In this document: positions 21,575 to 32,923 of the stretch, piece by piece
Layout of the letters: each line of letters begins with the position of its first letter
How positions within the stretch are numbered: position 1 is the stretch's first letter
Source: Larix kaempferi
Taxonomy: Eukaryota; Streptophyta; Pinopsida; Pinales; Pinaceae
Assembly: GCA_027924585.1 (NCBI GenBank)
Contig: BSBM01000386.1
Location: forward strand, 5,472,501-5,536,500
Reading direction: 5' to 3'
Length of the DNA: 64,000 nucleotides
Notes under the pieces: model-generated
Told to the model about the DNA's origin: nothing
Databases searched by the model: none
What the model saw: only the letters and a program-made list of their open reading frames with translations
Position numbers and translations under genes: made by a program

Positions 21575-21705
21575 TATAGTCACTGATGATGAGATTGTCT
21601 CATCGAACAACAAGGTCGATGATGAGGTAACCTGTTCTCTACACCTAGATACTTGGAAATATTTAGATTTAGGACTCGTATACTTAGAATACTTAGTTTT
21701 ACTTA

Positions 21706-21900
21706 TACATGCTTTTGATGTTATATGTATTAGTAAGAATACATGCTTTTGATGATAGATGTATTGGTGAGAATACATGCTTTTGATGATAAGATGTATT
21801 GGTAAGAATACATACTTTTGATGACACATGTATTGATTAATGTACGTGTATGGTTGAGGATACTTGTACTTGTATTGACGAGAATACATGTGGGGATTGT
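21706..21900 (+). repeat. C1 minisatellite a (about 30-36 bp unit)
   Basis: Four to five units of AATACATGCTTTTGATGA...GTATTGGT in the 3' spacer just after RNase H. They pass into single units with ACTTGTATTGACGAGAATAC. Confidence 0.7.
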
Positions 21901-21934
21901 ATCATCCTTGAACACATGTTCTAAAGTGAGCCGT

Positions 21935-22735
21935 AGACGTATGGTCTCCGAAAATGAAGTCCTTAGTGGACAGGTAGGGATTGTATCATCCCTGGACTTC
22001 GGTCCCTGAATAGATCCGTAGACGTATGGTCTCTGAAAATGAAGTCCTTAGTGGACAGTTGAGGGGATTGGATCATCCCTGGACTTTTAGTCCTAAAGAG
22101 AGCCGTAGACGTGAGGTCTCCGAAAATGAAGTCCTTAGTGGACAGGTAGGGGATTGGATCATCCCTGGACTTTCAGTCCTAAAGAGATCCGTAGACGTGA
22201 GGTCTCCGAGAATGAAGTCCTTAGTGGATAGTTGAGGGGATTGGATCATCCCTGGACTTTCAGTCCTAAAGAGAGCCGTAGACGTGAGGTCTCCGAGAAT
22301 GAAGTCCTTAGTGGATAGTTGAGGGGATTGGATCATCCCTGGACTTTCAGTCCTAAAGAGAGCCGTAGATGTGAGGTCTCTGAGAATGAAGTCCTTAGTG
22401 GACAGTTGAGGGGATTGGATCATCCTTGGACTTTCAGTCCTAAAGAGAGCCGTAGACGTGAGGTCTCCGAGAATGAAGTCCTTAGTGGACAGTTGAGGGG
22501 ATTGGATCATCCCTGGACTTTCAGTCCTAAAGAGAGCCGTAGACGTGAGGTCTCTGAGAATGAAGTCCTTAGTGGAAAGTTGAGGGGATTGGATCATCCC
22601 TGGACTTTCAGTCCTAAAGAGAGCCGTAGACGTGAGGTCTCCAAGAATGAAGTCCTTAGTGGACAATTGAGGGGATTGGATCATCCCTGGACTTTCAGTC
22701 CTAAAGAGAGCCGTAGACGTATGGTCTCCGAAAAG
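21935..22735 (+). repeat. C1 minisatellite b (87-bp unit)
   Basis: The marker CCGTAGAC/T recurs at 22103, 22189, 22276, 22363, 22450, 22537, 22624 and 22711, a period of 86-87 bp. Units hold GGTCTCCGAGAATGAAGTCC and GGATCATCCCTGGACTTT. Because 87 is a multiple of three, frames stay open on both strands by chance. Confidence 0.93.
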
Positions 22736-23130
22736 TGGGGATTGTATCATCCCCGGACTTAGGTCCCTGAATTGATCCGTAGACGTGAGGTCTCCGAGAT
22801 GTGGGGATTGTATCATCCCCGGACTTAGGTCCCTGAATTGATCCGTAGACGTGAGGTCTCCGAGAAGTGGGGATTGTATCATCCCCGGACTTAGGTCCCT
22901 GAATTGATCCGTAGATGTATGGTCTCCGAGAAGTGGGGATTGTATCATCCCCGGACTTCGGTCCCTGAATTGATCCGTAGACGTGAGGTCTCCGAGAAGT
23001 GGGGATTGTATCATCCCCAGACTGCGGTCCCTGAATTGATCCGTAGACGTATGGTCTCCGAGAAGTGGGGATTGTATCATCCCCGGACTTCGGTCCCTGA
23101 ATTGATCCGTAGACGTATGGTCTCCGAGAA
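22736..23130 (+). repeat. C1 minisatellite c (66-bp unit)
   Basis: The same CCGTAGAC marker now recurs at 22777, 22843, 22909, 22975, 23041 and 23107, a period of exactly 66. The unit is the 87-bp unit lacking about 21 bases (the ATGAAGTCCTTAGTGGACA part), so one array changed unit length. Confidence 0.93.
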
Positions 23131-23140
23131 AGTGATTTTT

Positions 23141-23450
23141 GATGTGGTTACTTGTATCGGTAGGATACTTGTATTGATGATGTGGTTACTTGTATCGGTA
23201 GGATACTTGTATTAATGATGTGGTTACTTGTATCGGTAGGATACTAGTATTGATGACGTGGTTACTTGTATCGGTATGGATACTTGTATTGATGATGTGG
23301 TTACTTGTATCGGTAGGATACTTGTATTGATGATGTGGTTACTTGTATCGGTAGGATACTTGTATTGATGATGTGGTTACTTGTATCGGTAGGATACTTG
23401 TATTGATGATGTGGTTACTTGTATTGGCATGAATACTTGTACTAATGATG
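23141..23450 (+). repeat. C1 minisatellite d (38-bp unit)
   Basis: About eight units starting GATGTGGTTACTTGTATCGG at 23141, 23179, 23217 and so on, period 38, with a few variants near the right edge. Confidence 0.9.
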
Positions 23451-23474
23451 TGGATACTTGTATTGTATGGATAC

Positions 23475-23805
23475 CTGTGTTGATGACGATGCTGACGATC
23501 GTGTGATGACAATACTGATGATCGTGTGATGACGATGCTGATGATCGTGTGATGACGATGCTGATGATCGTGAGATGACGATGTTGATGATCGTGTGATG
23601 ACGATGATGATGATCGTGTGATGACGATGCTGATGATCGTGAGATGACGATGCTAATGATCGTGTGATGACGATGCTGATGATCGTGAGATGACGATGCT
23701 GATGATCGTGTGATGACGATGCTGATGATCGTGTGATGACGATGCTGATGATCGTGTGATGACGATGCTAATGATCGTGAGATGACGATACTGATGATCG
23801 TGAGG
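23475..23805 (+). repeat. C1 minisatellite e (23-bp unit)
   Basis: About 14 units of GATGATCGTGTGATGACGAT with period 23 (ATCG at 23521, 23544, 23567), alternating CGTGTGATG and CGTGAGATG variants. It ends at GTGAGGATCCAG. Confidence 0.93.
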
Positions 23806-24025
23806 ATCCAGATGTTGATGTTGTTGTAGTTGTTTGAGTGCTGCAGAAGATAAAGACTCAGTACTGAAGATGTTGATGTTCCAGTATTGAAGATGTTCCA
23901 GTAACTGCTTGAGTTACTGATGATGTTGAGAAAGCTTCCAATGATTTATAGATGTATCATGTATGATGTTGATGACTCCTTGCTCGTGCAGATACTGTTA
24001 TAATATCCTTCTCGTTAAGGGGGAG
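23806..24025 (+). other. C1 pre-LTR spacer and polypurine tract
   Basis: Short unique stretch ending in the tract AAGGGGGAG (24017-24025) directly before the LTR. This is the expected primer site for plus-strand synthesis. Confidence 0.75.
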
Positions 24026-24577
24026 TGTTGAAATATTGTAACTTCAAAGAATATTATATTTGTATATTATTTATTCCGGAGATGTTCCATACCTCCGATG
24101 TGATTATACTATAAATCCGGAGATGTTTATTCCTCCGAGTTGGGTGTGGTAACTAGGGTTATTAGACCCACCATGTGGGGGTCGGCCCAGTCAGTTATAA
24201 TGGGGTATTTAACCTAATGGTTAAATACGAGCCTACATGTACTTGTGTAAAATACATATCAGAGTAGTGTATAAATAGAGGAGGTGTGTTCCTCATTTGA
24301 CACACTCACACACTTGAGGATAACGCACTTGTGGAGGAGAGGTCTGCTATTATGGAGGAGGAGATCATGTCTCAGGGTTTCATCTTTGTATATTGCTGGT
24401 CATCTATATTGAGGAAGCTTTGCTGGGTTTTCTACCCCATGAGGGTTTCCCAGGATAAATCTCTGTCTCTTGTGTTTATGATGTGCTTGTTGTTTCTTCA
24501 GTGATCCTGTATATGCTATTATTGTGAAATGGAATGTAATGCTGCTATTTTCTGTCTTAGCATATTAAATATTAACA
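24026..24577 (+). repeat. C1 3' LTR
   Basis: 552 bp, TGTTGAAATATTG to TATTAACA, followed by AATTT. Matches the solo LTR at 15602-16153 with few differences (for example TTTATAAATA against TGTATAAATA). Confidence 0.95.
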
Positions 24578-24582
24578 AATTT

Positions 24583-25359
24583 CTCATCACAATTATAACA
24601 AAGCCATTTTTCTCTACATGCCTGCATCTCGGCTAGAGAAAAAGGTTTGATAGGAGTTGTGCGAGGAGCTAGCGTGATGGGAGGTTGTTGGGAAACCATA
24701 TTTATGAATGGAACAAAAGTGGATTTGGAGCGTTGTTGGGCTGTGATCTTGTCCTCCACCAACTTAGCCAACCCTAAGACTTCCACCATTTTGTTGGGAC
24801 AGAACATTTTAACCTCTGAGCAGATTTAATCCTTAAGACCATTGATAAAACAACTACTGTAGAATTCATCAGACAATCCTTTCATGTGATTAGCGAGTTT
24901 CTCAAATTCTGTTTGATACTCTCTCACGGTGCTAATTTGGCGAAGTTTAGTGAGTGCTCCTATGAAGTCATCAAAAGCACTAGGACCAAATCGTTGCAAA
25001 AGGAGTTGGCAAAAATATGTCCATTTTGGCTCGTCATGAGCCTTGATGAACCAACAGGACCATTGAAGGGCTTCCTGTTCCAAATGAAAGGATGTAAGTG
25101 GAACTTTTTGGACATCAAAAGTATTATGTAGACTGAAATATTGTTCTGCTCGGTATATCCATCCAGTCGGATCATTACCATTTAAGCGATGAAATTCAAG
25201 CTTTGGCCCAAGAAAATTGCTAGAAGAAGAGAACCCAGTGTTCATGGTTGAATGCTGAAGATGGAGGATGATAAATATTTCATCCAAATCTTGGAGTTTG
25301 GTTTTGAGGGATGCAAGTTCTTCCTCCATGATTTGTGTTCCTGTGCGGGTGACAACCAT
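24583..25359 (-). pseudogene. G4 gag, copy 2
   Basis: Duplicate of 16159-16935 with the same TAA, the same break at CYNCDEKF and a few substitutions (for example ELASLKTK for ELAALKTK, FINGLKD for FISGLKD). Gag core motifs are as in copy 1. Confidence 0.88.
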
Positions 25360-25809
25360 AATCAGGAGTTTTTTTTTTTTAATTTTTTTTTTGTTAATGG
25401 GTAGAAAAACACAAACATAAGATTATTTAGTAAAGGGAAATTTGTATTTGGGAAAAACTATTATGGGCAATTGGATTTCGACTAATGTTTTGGACACTTT
25501 CGAATGGATAGGGAAGCAGAAAATGAGGATTTCAGAAGCAGGGTGAAAGAATGAGAAAAATTGTCAGAGAGGGACAAAGAAGCAGAAATAGGGAATGAAC
25601 ATGGTGGCAAAATTTGAAGGCGATTGGGTGAAAATTGAAGAAGTTATGGAAAACCCTGAAAATAGACAAATGCAAGATTTCTGGATTTTGGAAGTGGAAT
25701 TTGGGATAGGGTATTTAGGAATGAAATATGGAGAATGGGATTGCAGGGGTGTCAGTGAAGTTTCAAGGGAAACAGAGTAAAAACAAAGGAGATATGGAAA
25801 AAAAACATT
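25360..25809 (-). other. G4 leader, copy 2
   Basis: Duplicate of 16936-17385. Non-coding. Confidence 0.7.
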
Positions 25810-25814
25810 TTTTT

Positions 25815-26105
25815 TATGGAATGGATCTCAAACAGCTTTCAGAATGGATTTGAAACGGCTCGGAATGGATCGAAAAAAACTGGATCTGAAACATCTTTCA
25901 AAATGGATCAAAAACGGATGGATCTGAAACGGCTCGGAATGGATCTAAACGGCTGGATCTTAAACGACTTTCAGAATGGATCTGAAATGACGTAGAATGG
26001 ATTAGTAATAGATGGATCTGCAATGACATAGAAGTGATCAGAAACAAATGGATCTGCAACAGCGTGGAAGTGATCGGCAACAGTTCAACTGAAAATAGAT
26101 ATGGA
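25815..26105 (+). repeat. Degenerate GGATCT-type repeat, copy 2
   Basis: Duplicate of 17390-17680, with one visible unit difference (GGATCTGAAACGG here, GGATCTTAAACGG there). Confidence 0.7.
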
Positions 26106-26113
26106 CCCCAGTT

Positions 26114-26670
26114 ATGCTCGACTTCCTAACGGTTCAAGGGTTTCACTTGGCCACCAATGTATGATTTCCAGTGACTGAAATTTTTCCCCCAACATGACCT
26201 ACAGAGTTTGGGTGGGTGCCCCCAGCATGACCTTCAGAGGCTGGGTGGCTGCCCCCTTGCTTTGAAATCTTCTTCCTATTATTCCTCTGTCTATTCCTTT
26301 TAGACTGCTAGTTACTAGTATTACTACTTTCACCACATGAGGTAGAAGGAGAAGGAGAATATGTTACTAGCGAAGTAGGAATAGGGTTCTGATGCTCTTG
26401 ATGTGAAGTGCTTACTTGAGAAGCATCAGGAGCATGCAAGGCATTCAGAGTTGAAAACAACCAAACTAGTAGCCCTATAGTGAATCCCGGAAGATTCAAT
26501 GTAGCCATTAAGGGAGTACCAATGTTCCCAACAAATGGAAAAGCGCAAGGAGCCCCTTGAATAGGGGTCCCTTGATTGGTCCTCATCGAGATGTTATCGA
26601 TAGTGTTTGACTCAACGGTCCAGAAATATCTAAGGCCAACTAAAAACAAACGGCATAAAGAGAACACCAC
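26114..26670 (-). pseudogene. G3 gag-like Pro/Ser-rich frame, copy 2
   Basis: As for 18246-17690, but next to its own leader. The 120-codon frame 26670-26308 is followed by a stop, a basic patch and GHAGG/GHVGG units. Without a zinc knuckle or capsid motif, the gag call rests on position downstream of the primer site and on composition. Confidence 0.45.
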
Positions 26671-26702
26671 TAAAAGTTTCCTAAGTAATCAAACCAGGCA
26701 AA

Positions 26703-28657
26703 CAATGGAAAATACTCTCAGAAGCAAGTCTGGGATGATTAGAGCCCAGAACAGACTAACATAGTATCGATGGTCAGTTACATGGTGTCCTCCGGAGGTC
26801 CACTGGGTGTAAGCATTTGAATCACCAAACCATCCTCCTGAGATTACTGCTAAAGGGTTACCTTCCATGTCTGTCCAAGGTGAAGTGGGGATAACTTCCC
26901 ACTCTACTTGTGTAGAGCCCTAAAAATATGATACTAAGGCTACCATCAATATAAAATAACCTGGGGGGATAGTCGTCATCCTAGTTGAAACGCATGGGCA
27001 TGGTAGCAAAGCCCAAAGTCCGAAAGGACCCCCGTATGCGACTCAACTTTGGTTTATGGTTGAGAGGAAATTGAGGGGTTATCCTCAACCATTCCAATCT
27101 CCCACATCCTCATGCTTAACTCTGGTTTGAGTAGATCATCCCAGAACTATTTGATAGATATGTATTCACCTAAATGAAATTCGTACTACGATTCTTGAGT
27201 AATGAAGCCAGTTCCAAGCAGTTTAAGGTGATTTAAGCTCAAAACTCTAGCCTAAGTTAGTTGGTGTCGTGTATACCTAAAAAGAAAAATGTTGCTAATA
27301 AATTTTATTAATAATTTCTTTTTAAGGGCTATTCGTTACTCAAGGGTTGTAGTGTGGTGTGTGGAATGGTTTGTATGAAATAAAAGTGCATGTAAAGCAA
27401 AGCTTTCAAATTCACAAAAACTTTTTCTCTTTTATGTTTGTATTCTTTCAGAAATCGAAAACTAGGCAATCCCAAATAAAAAATCTTTTTGTATTTTTCT
27501 TTTTTAATATTTCAAAGCAAACTATGCTACCTCAAAATAATGCAAGACCTTACTACTAAGCTATTTGAACAATTTTTTGTCTTTTTTGATAAATGTAAAA
27601 GAAAGAGAACTTTGTACAAAAGCAAGCAAGATCTAAATATAAAGTGTGTGTAAGACAAACATCTAAATGGCTCAAAGCAAACGAATTAAGAGACTCGATG
27701 AAGACTTGACTTACAAATTTTTTACAAAAGAAAAACTTGAGGCTTGGAAACAAAGTGAAAAAGAAACAGGGAAAAGAGACACTTGTGATGGAAAGGCAGA
27801 CCTAAACAAGTTGCTCCTAAGTATCAAAACCCTAAGAAAAACACTAATCCAATAAAAAAGTAATCAAGCAAACCAAGAATGACTTTAACAACACGCGAAC
27901 TCAACAGAAAGACAACTAAGAGGCTTCAACTTACTTGCACTGAACTGATAAGATACTCATCAAGCATATGAACCAAGCAACCTTTTCGAAACCAACCATA
28001 AGGAATCAAACTTGAAGTCAAACCCTAATGGATAGGAGTAAGACAAAGTGAAAGCATGCTAAACGTTGCAACAGACAACAAACACTCAAAATGCAGGTTT
28101 GTTTGACTGCAACAACAACTAGGGTGAAGGTATGCAACTATGTCCGAGAGAGAATAGTGCATGAACTTCAAAAAGGGCTCTTAAGCGGGAAAGATACTTA
28201 ACAAAGTACTCAAGCAAGAAAACAAGCTAAAAAAGACTCAAAAGAGGCCAACAAGACTCAAAAGAGACATGGAAGTCTCAAAGGTTAGTTAAGAAGGCAA
28301 AGCAACAGGCTGGAAGTGGAAACAAACCACTAATCAAACCCTAACAAAAAACTGGACACTACATAAAAATGCACTACTGTGCAGTGCAGAAACCAACACA
28401 CACTGGGATATGTACACTACTATGCAGTGTAAAGAGCAGCGCCCATTAGGAGATATGCGCTACTGTTACTAGGGAAGACCAGCGCACATGTCACAAAAGG
28501 ACAGAGACAGGTTTTGCAACAGCCAACTGGGATGAATCAAGCAGCAAGGAATAGGTAACACAAACTTGTAAGACCTCTTAAAGAATCAAACACTGAAAAA
28601 AGGGCTGGAATGAAATCCTAACTAGGTCTCCTAGAGCAGAAAAATCCTAACGGTTAC
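26703..28657 (-). other. G3 leader
   Basis: Nearly 2 kb between primer site and gag without a convincing gene. The longest frames (27359-27559, 27667-27855) have no motif. It contains AGCGCCCATT and GCGCTACTG motifs (28440-28465) like those in the LTRs of this family. Confidence 0.5.
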
Positions 28658-28675
28658 TCCCCAGCAGAGTCACCA
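28658..28675 (-). promoter_or_regulatory. G3 primer-binding site (Arg-type)
   Basis: Minus strand reads TGGTGACTCTGCTGGGGA, six bases inside the LTR end. It resembles the TGGCGACTC.GCTGGGGA site reported as tRNA-Arg-complementary in Ogre/Tat elements. The tRNA assignment is from memory. Confidence 0.7.
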
Positions 28676-28681
28676 GTTTTT

Positions 28682-29686
28682 TGTTCGGGATTTCTACCCT
28701 ATAGTGAGGAGAAGGACACTACCAATTGGGCCGTGGGGTTGACAGGTAAACACATTGATTATGTTGCATTAGGTTGCTTCAAAAGAAAGAGATTTGGATT
28801 GAGAGAAATACCTCTTTTCAACGGCTAATCCTAGTTCTCGCTTGGTCTATCGCTTGATCTCTTACTTTCACTTCTGCTTGACGAAACTGCAACACAAAAG
28901 ATACCTTCCTCAGTGTATCTTGACCATATAACATATGATGAAATTATAAAACAATTTAACATCAACTATAATAAAGAATTAAGCCAAATGGACATACAAT
29001 CCAATAGAGATCTGATTTGGGATAGGAAGGGTGTTTCGACCTTTTTATTGTCAAAGAAACATGAAATCAGTACAATATACCTGACATATAGAGATGTTTT
29101 TGCAACTGGATCCTAGGCTCCTGCTTTTCACTCTAACTTGGGACTTTCCTCCAATGTAACAATGCTTAAATGCTTTCTTCTAGGTCTGAGTCTATCTTCT
29201 GAACATTATGAGTAACCCCTCTCATGGATCCTCCTTGTATTTATGGGACAAGGTAGGCAATTGGAATCGAGAGGTAGTTGGATTGGGAGGTTGGGGAAGT
29301 TGCAGAACCAACTTCAACTAATCCCAATTCGTCAAATTAATATATTTTTGATTTCATCTTAAGATGTGCACGAGTTTCTCAAGGCATAGTAGTGCACATG
29401 ACGCAACTTTTGTGTTTTGCAACAAGCACCAACAACTTTTTCAAGATGTGCACTAGTTTCCCTTAAGGAAAGTAGGGCATACTAGAAGGTGTGTGTTGGT
29501 TTACTAGCCAAGGAGTAGCGCACATGTCAAAAGATCAGGTAAATCAGGGAAATTCCTAGCTGAAGAGGGTAAGTTCAGTCTATACATCATCCAGGGCAAT
29601 CTTGCTCTTCAATCCATGTTGTTCTTTTTTGTGATTGACAGCTTAATGTGATCACGGACGGAGAAGTGTAGATTTTACCTATAACA
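28682..29686 (-). repeat. G3 5' LTR
   Basis: About 1005 bp. Minus strand starts TGTTATAGGTAAAATC and ends ATCCCGAACA. It shares the start block TTCTCCGTCCGTGA with the G1 LTR, and has a TATA-like box (29239-29245) and repeated AGTAGCGCAC / AGTAGTGCAC motifs (29380-29545). Confidence 0.8.
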
Positions 29687-30854
29687 CAATTCCCATTAGA
29701 AAAACAAGAGGTTTGGATGGAAGAGGGAAATCATTTTGTTGGGTTTAGAACTGAGTGATAGTTCTGAGAACTAAGTGATAGTTCTAGTTACCTTCGGTTG
29801 TCTTCGTCCTTGTGGTCCAGCAAACAGGCTCAAGGGTTTCAGTATTAGCAAGTTGGCTATTCTGGAAGATTGGTTCAGAGGAATGGTGAAATTCAGATTG
29901 GATTCATTCTGTTCCTTTGGTCAGGTTCTACTATTGTTATTTAGTATTCTGTATTTTATTTCTCTATATGTTCAAGTTATTACTGTGTAGAATTTATGGT
30001 AAATAATGAACTGTGTTTTATATTGTTTTTATATTCTGCTAATGATTTTATGGCTGCGATTTATATGGGTTCCTGTTTACTAGTTATTTTCTATCTGTTT
30101 AATATTTATTGTGTGAAATTAGTAGATGTTAATGAACTGTATATTATATCAAATTTAATGATTCTGCCTTGGGATTAAATTATATGCAATCATGTTTATT
30201 TCAGTTATGTTATCTACATTCTATTATCCTTGTTCTATCTATGAATTTTCATTATATTACTGTAGATAGAATGTATATATATACAGCATTATAACTCTGT
30301 CTTCTAATCTTTTATTTAGCAAACTAAACTAGGGTTGACGTAAATATATATACTATTATTATACAAATATTTATTTTGGGAATAAAGTATATATATATAT
30401 ATATATAAATGAAACTGTATATATATAAATACTGGTATGTGTTCAAATACATTAACTCTATTAAGTTAATAACCAAGCAAATCATATACATATCCAAGAG
30501 TTTCGTTAAGAGTTCAAGAACATACAATATAGCTAAAAATTATTCAAAGATATAGTATACATTACAACCATAGCCACAATTGCATCCTTGTGGATGACCA
30601 CGGGTTAAATTATGATATTCGTATGAATGCCTTACTAAGACAAATGAACAACACTTAAATGTTAACAGAGTCATATGACTCTTAATCTTACTTGCAATAC
30701 GATTTACAATCGTCGCAAGGGTTTAGAAATGAGAGCCACAAAGCTTGTTCTTACAAGAAAATAAACGAGGGTAACAAGTGTTTGCAGAGCCGTGAGGCTC
30801 ATTTGTTTAGAAAACCATATCAACAAACATTAACAATTTCTGTGAGGCCATACA

Positions 30855-31492
30855 TGTTATATTTTCATCATTTAATTCAATAGATCTAGGATCTTAACTA
30901 AAAGAACAACATGTACAACATATTAAGCATAAGAGACAAGAGACAAGAGACACAAAACATTTCACCGGGGAAAACCAAGAAGGTGAAAAACCCCGCAACT
31001 TTCTCAGAGATAGAATAAGCATCAATACAAGGATCACCATGATCAAACCCAAGAGATAGATATCTTTAGAAGCATGCTCCTCCTCCACTTGTGTGCACTC
31101 CTCCTCTCTCTCACTAATGCGAAGTGAGTGAGTAATAGAATGTGTAAAATGAGAGAGACACACTCTCTATTTATACACTAACTTTCACTTGACCTTTACT
31201 CAACTAGGTCGACCTCAACTTAAACACTTAACATAATGCTCACTAGGTCGAACCCTACTAGGGTGTTCTAATAACCCATTGACCCACATGACTCATACAG
31301 GGCCGACCCCATCAAGGTGGTCTAATAACCCATCAAGTATAAGTTACGACACTTACAATATAACTTGTGACACATGCAAGTACAACTGACGACACTTCCA
31401 ATTAGAGGAATAATACATCTTCGTTGGGGATATAATAAAGTACAAATACAATATACATGTGAATATATTTCGAAGTTACAAATACATCAACA
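30855..31492 (-). repeat. C2 3' LTR
   Basis: 638 bp. Minus strand runs TGTTGATGTATTTG to ATATAACA. A purine tract AAGAGGGAG lies just outside (31493-31501). A TATA box, TATAAATA on the minus strand, is at 31168-31175. Confidence 0.93.
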
Positions 31493-31739
31493 CTCCCTCT
31501 TAATTAGGAAGGTATTCTCTTGACACAAGTCATCAATACATATAGGCACAAGTCTTCAATTTTGGAGCTGGATCATCAACACTGGATCACAGAGCATCAT
31601 CATCATCACTTCTGCTGTACTCGACATCTCGATCACTGGGCTATCTCTGAATTCTCCTCGTCATAGGAAGTTTTACAGAGCTAGCCCTTTTTCATGATGG
31701 ATGTAGGCCCACCTTCTACAGGTCTTCATCAACACTATC

Positions 31740-32330
31740 CATACTGTGAAATCCTCAAGACTTATTACGTGCATCAGAATGCCTCGAAAGAGTATCCCAG
31801 GAACCTTTATGTGCCGAAGCATGACCGGCAAGATCTCTCAGGTCCACTTACATGTGACTGTCACAAAACCTTAAAAGAGTGTCTTGCCTAGAAAGATATC
31901 TAAAGAGCATCCAAGGCATTTTACGTGACTAGCACAACCTATCCAGATCTCCAAGACCTATTACATGTGACCCCCACCACAAAACCTTAAAAGAGTGTCT
32001 TGCACAGCAAGATCTCTAAATATCATCCGAGACCTTTTACGTGACTAGCACAACCTATCCGGATCTCCAGGACGTATTACATGTGGTCCCCACAAAACCT
32101 TAAAAGAGTGTCTTACCCAGCAAGATCTCTAAAGAGCACCCAAGGCCTTTTACGTGACTAGCACAACCTGTCCAAATCTCCAGGACATATTACATGTGGT
32201 CTAGCAGAACCTTAAAAGAGTGTCTTGCCCAACAAGATCTCTAAAGAGCATCCAAGGTCTTTTACGTGACTAGAACAACCTGTATGGATCTCCAAGATGT
32301 ATTACATGCTACCCTCGCACAACCTATCCA
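31740..32330 (-). repeat. C2 long-unit array (112-116 bp)
   Basis: About 4-5 units; TTACGTGAC recurs at 31921, 32037, 32150 and 32262. Units contain AAAGAGTGTCTTGCCCAGCA and GATCTCCAGGAC. Part of the unit (AAGGTTTTGTGG...GAGATCC..ATAGGT on the minus strand) matches the 87-89 bp unit of C3. Confidence 0.88.
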
Positions 32331-32860
32331 TGGCCACAGAGTATCAACCTGATACTCACCATACATCATCTTGATGTATATCATCACATGATCATCCCAA
32401 TCATCGTCACTACATCGTCCTGATGCATTTCATCATCACATGATCATCCTTATCATTGTCACTACATCGTCCTGATGCATATCATCCAGAGCATCGTCCT
32501 GATACTCATCACACATGATCATCCTGATCATCGTCACTGCATCATCCTGATGCATGTCATCCAAAGCATCATCCTGATACTCACACACATGATCATCTTG
32601 ATCATCGTCCTGATGCATATAATCCAGAGTATCATCCTAATACTCATCACACATGATCATCCTGATCGACATCATAGCATCACCCTGATGCATATCATAT
32701 AGAGTATCATCATGATACTCATCACACATGATCATCCTGATCATTGTCCCTATGCATGTCATCATACATGATACAACTGATCATTCAAAGCATATAACTG
32801 ATGCATATCCAAAGCAGTAATTGGAGCATCATCCTGATGCTAATCACATAGCGCTTACAT
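32331..32860 (-). repeat. C2 short degenerate array (GATCATCCTGAT type)
   Basis: Irregular units of CATCCTGATGCATATCATC and TGATACTCATCACACATGAT, spaced about 64-138 bp as composite units. Located just after RNase H, like the GATC-rich array of C3. Confidence 0.8.
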
Positions 32861-32923
32861 CCACATCCATGGGAAGGATCCCCCTATCACCATTCTTGGA
32901 ATGGCTCCTGCAAATGTGTCACA

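Larger units (their letters stand above)
18279..24577 (+). mobile_element. C1: Ty1/copia element, 5'-truncated here
   Basis: Leader, gag stub, intron-like cassette, decayed RT/RNase H, minisatellite-filled 3' spacer, purine tract and 3' LTR. The first ~430 bases of the internal region and the 5' LTR are missing at the 18278/18279 junction, by comparison with C2 on the minus strand (about 36620). AATTT follows the 3' LTR (24578-24582), and G4 gag follows that. Confidence 0.85.
24026..26702. repeat. Segmental duplication, copy 2 (2677 bp)
   Basis: Second copy of 15602-18278. It is flanked left by the C1 internal region and right by the G3 leader. Confidence 0.9.
26108..29686 (-). mobile_element. 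G3: Tat-like Ty3/gypsy element, 5' part
   Basis: On the minus strand: 5' LTR (29686-28682), primer-binding site, ~1.95-kb leader, then a gag-like frame that breaks off at the GGATCT repeat next to G4. The rest of the element is not recognisable in the window. Its right edge abuts the G5 5' LTR. The first five bases, CAATT (29687-29691), match the site CTATT at 59151-59155 of the other G5 LTR. Confidence 0.7.

Noticed and set aside
22073-23080. 335-codon minus-strand open frame
   Set aside because: It lies wholly in the 87/66-bp minisatellite. Unit lengths divisible by three keep it open, and the peptide is a simple repeat with no motif.
23475-23805. CRISPR-like regular array
   Set aside because: Units are directly adjacent without unique spacers, and the context is a plant retroelement: a minisatellite.
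27359-27855. Lys-rich small frames in the G3 leader as an extra ORF1
   Set aside because: Tat/Ogre elements can carry an ORF before gag, but these are short (about 60 codons), low in complexity and without motif.
30380-30425. TA-rich run as an origin or promoter
   Set aside because: A simple TA microsatellite, also present at differing length in the other G5 LTR (59855-59890).
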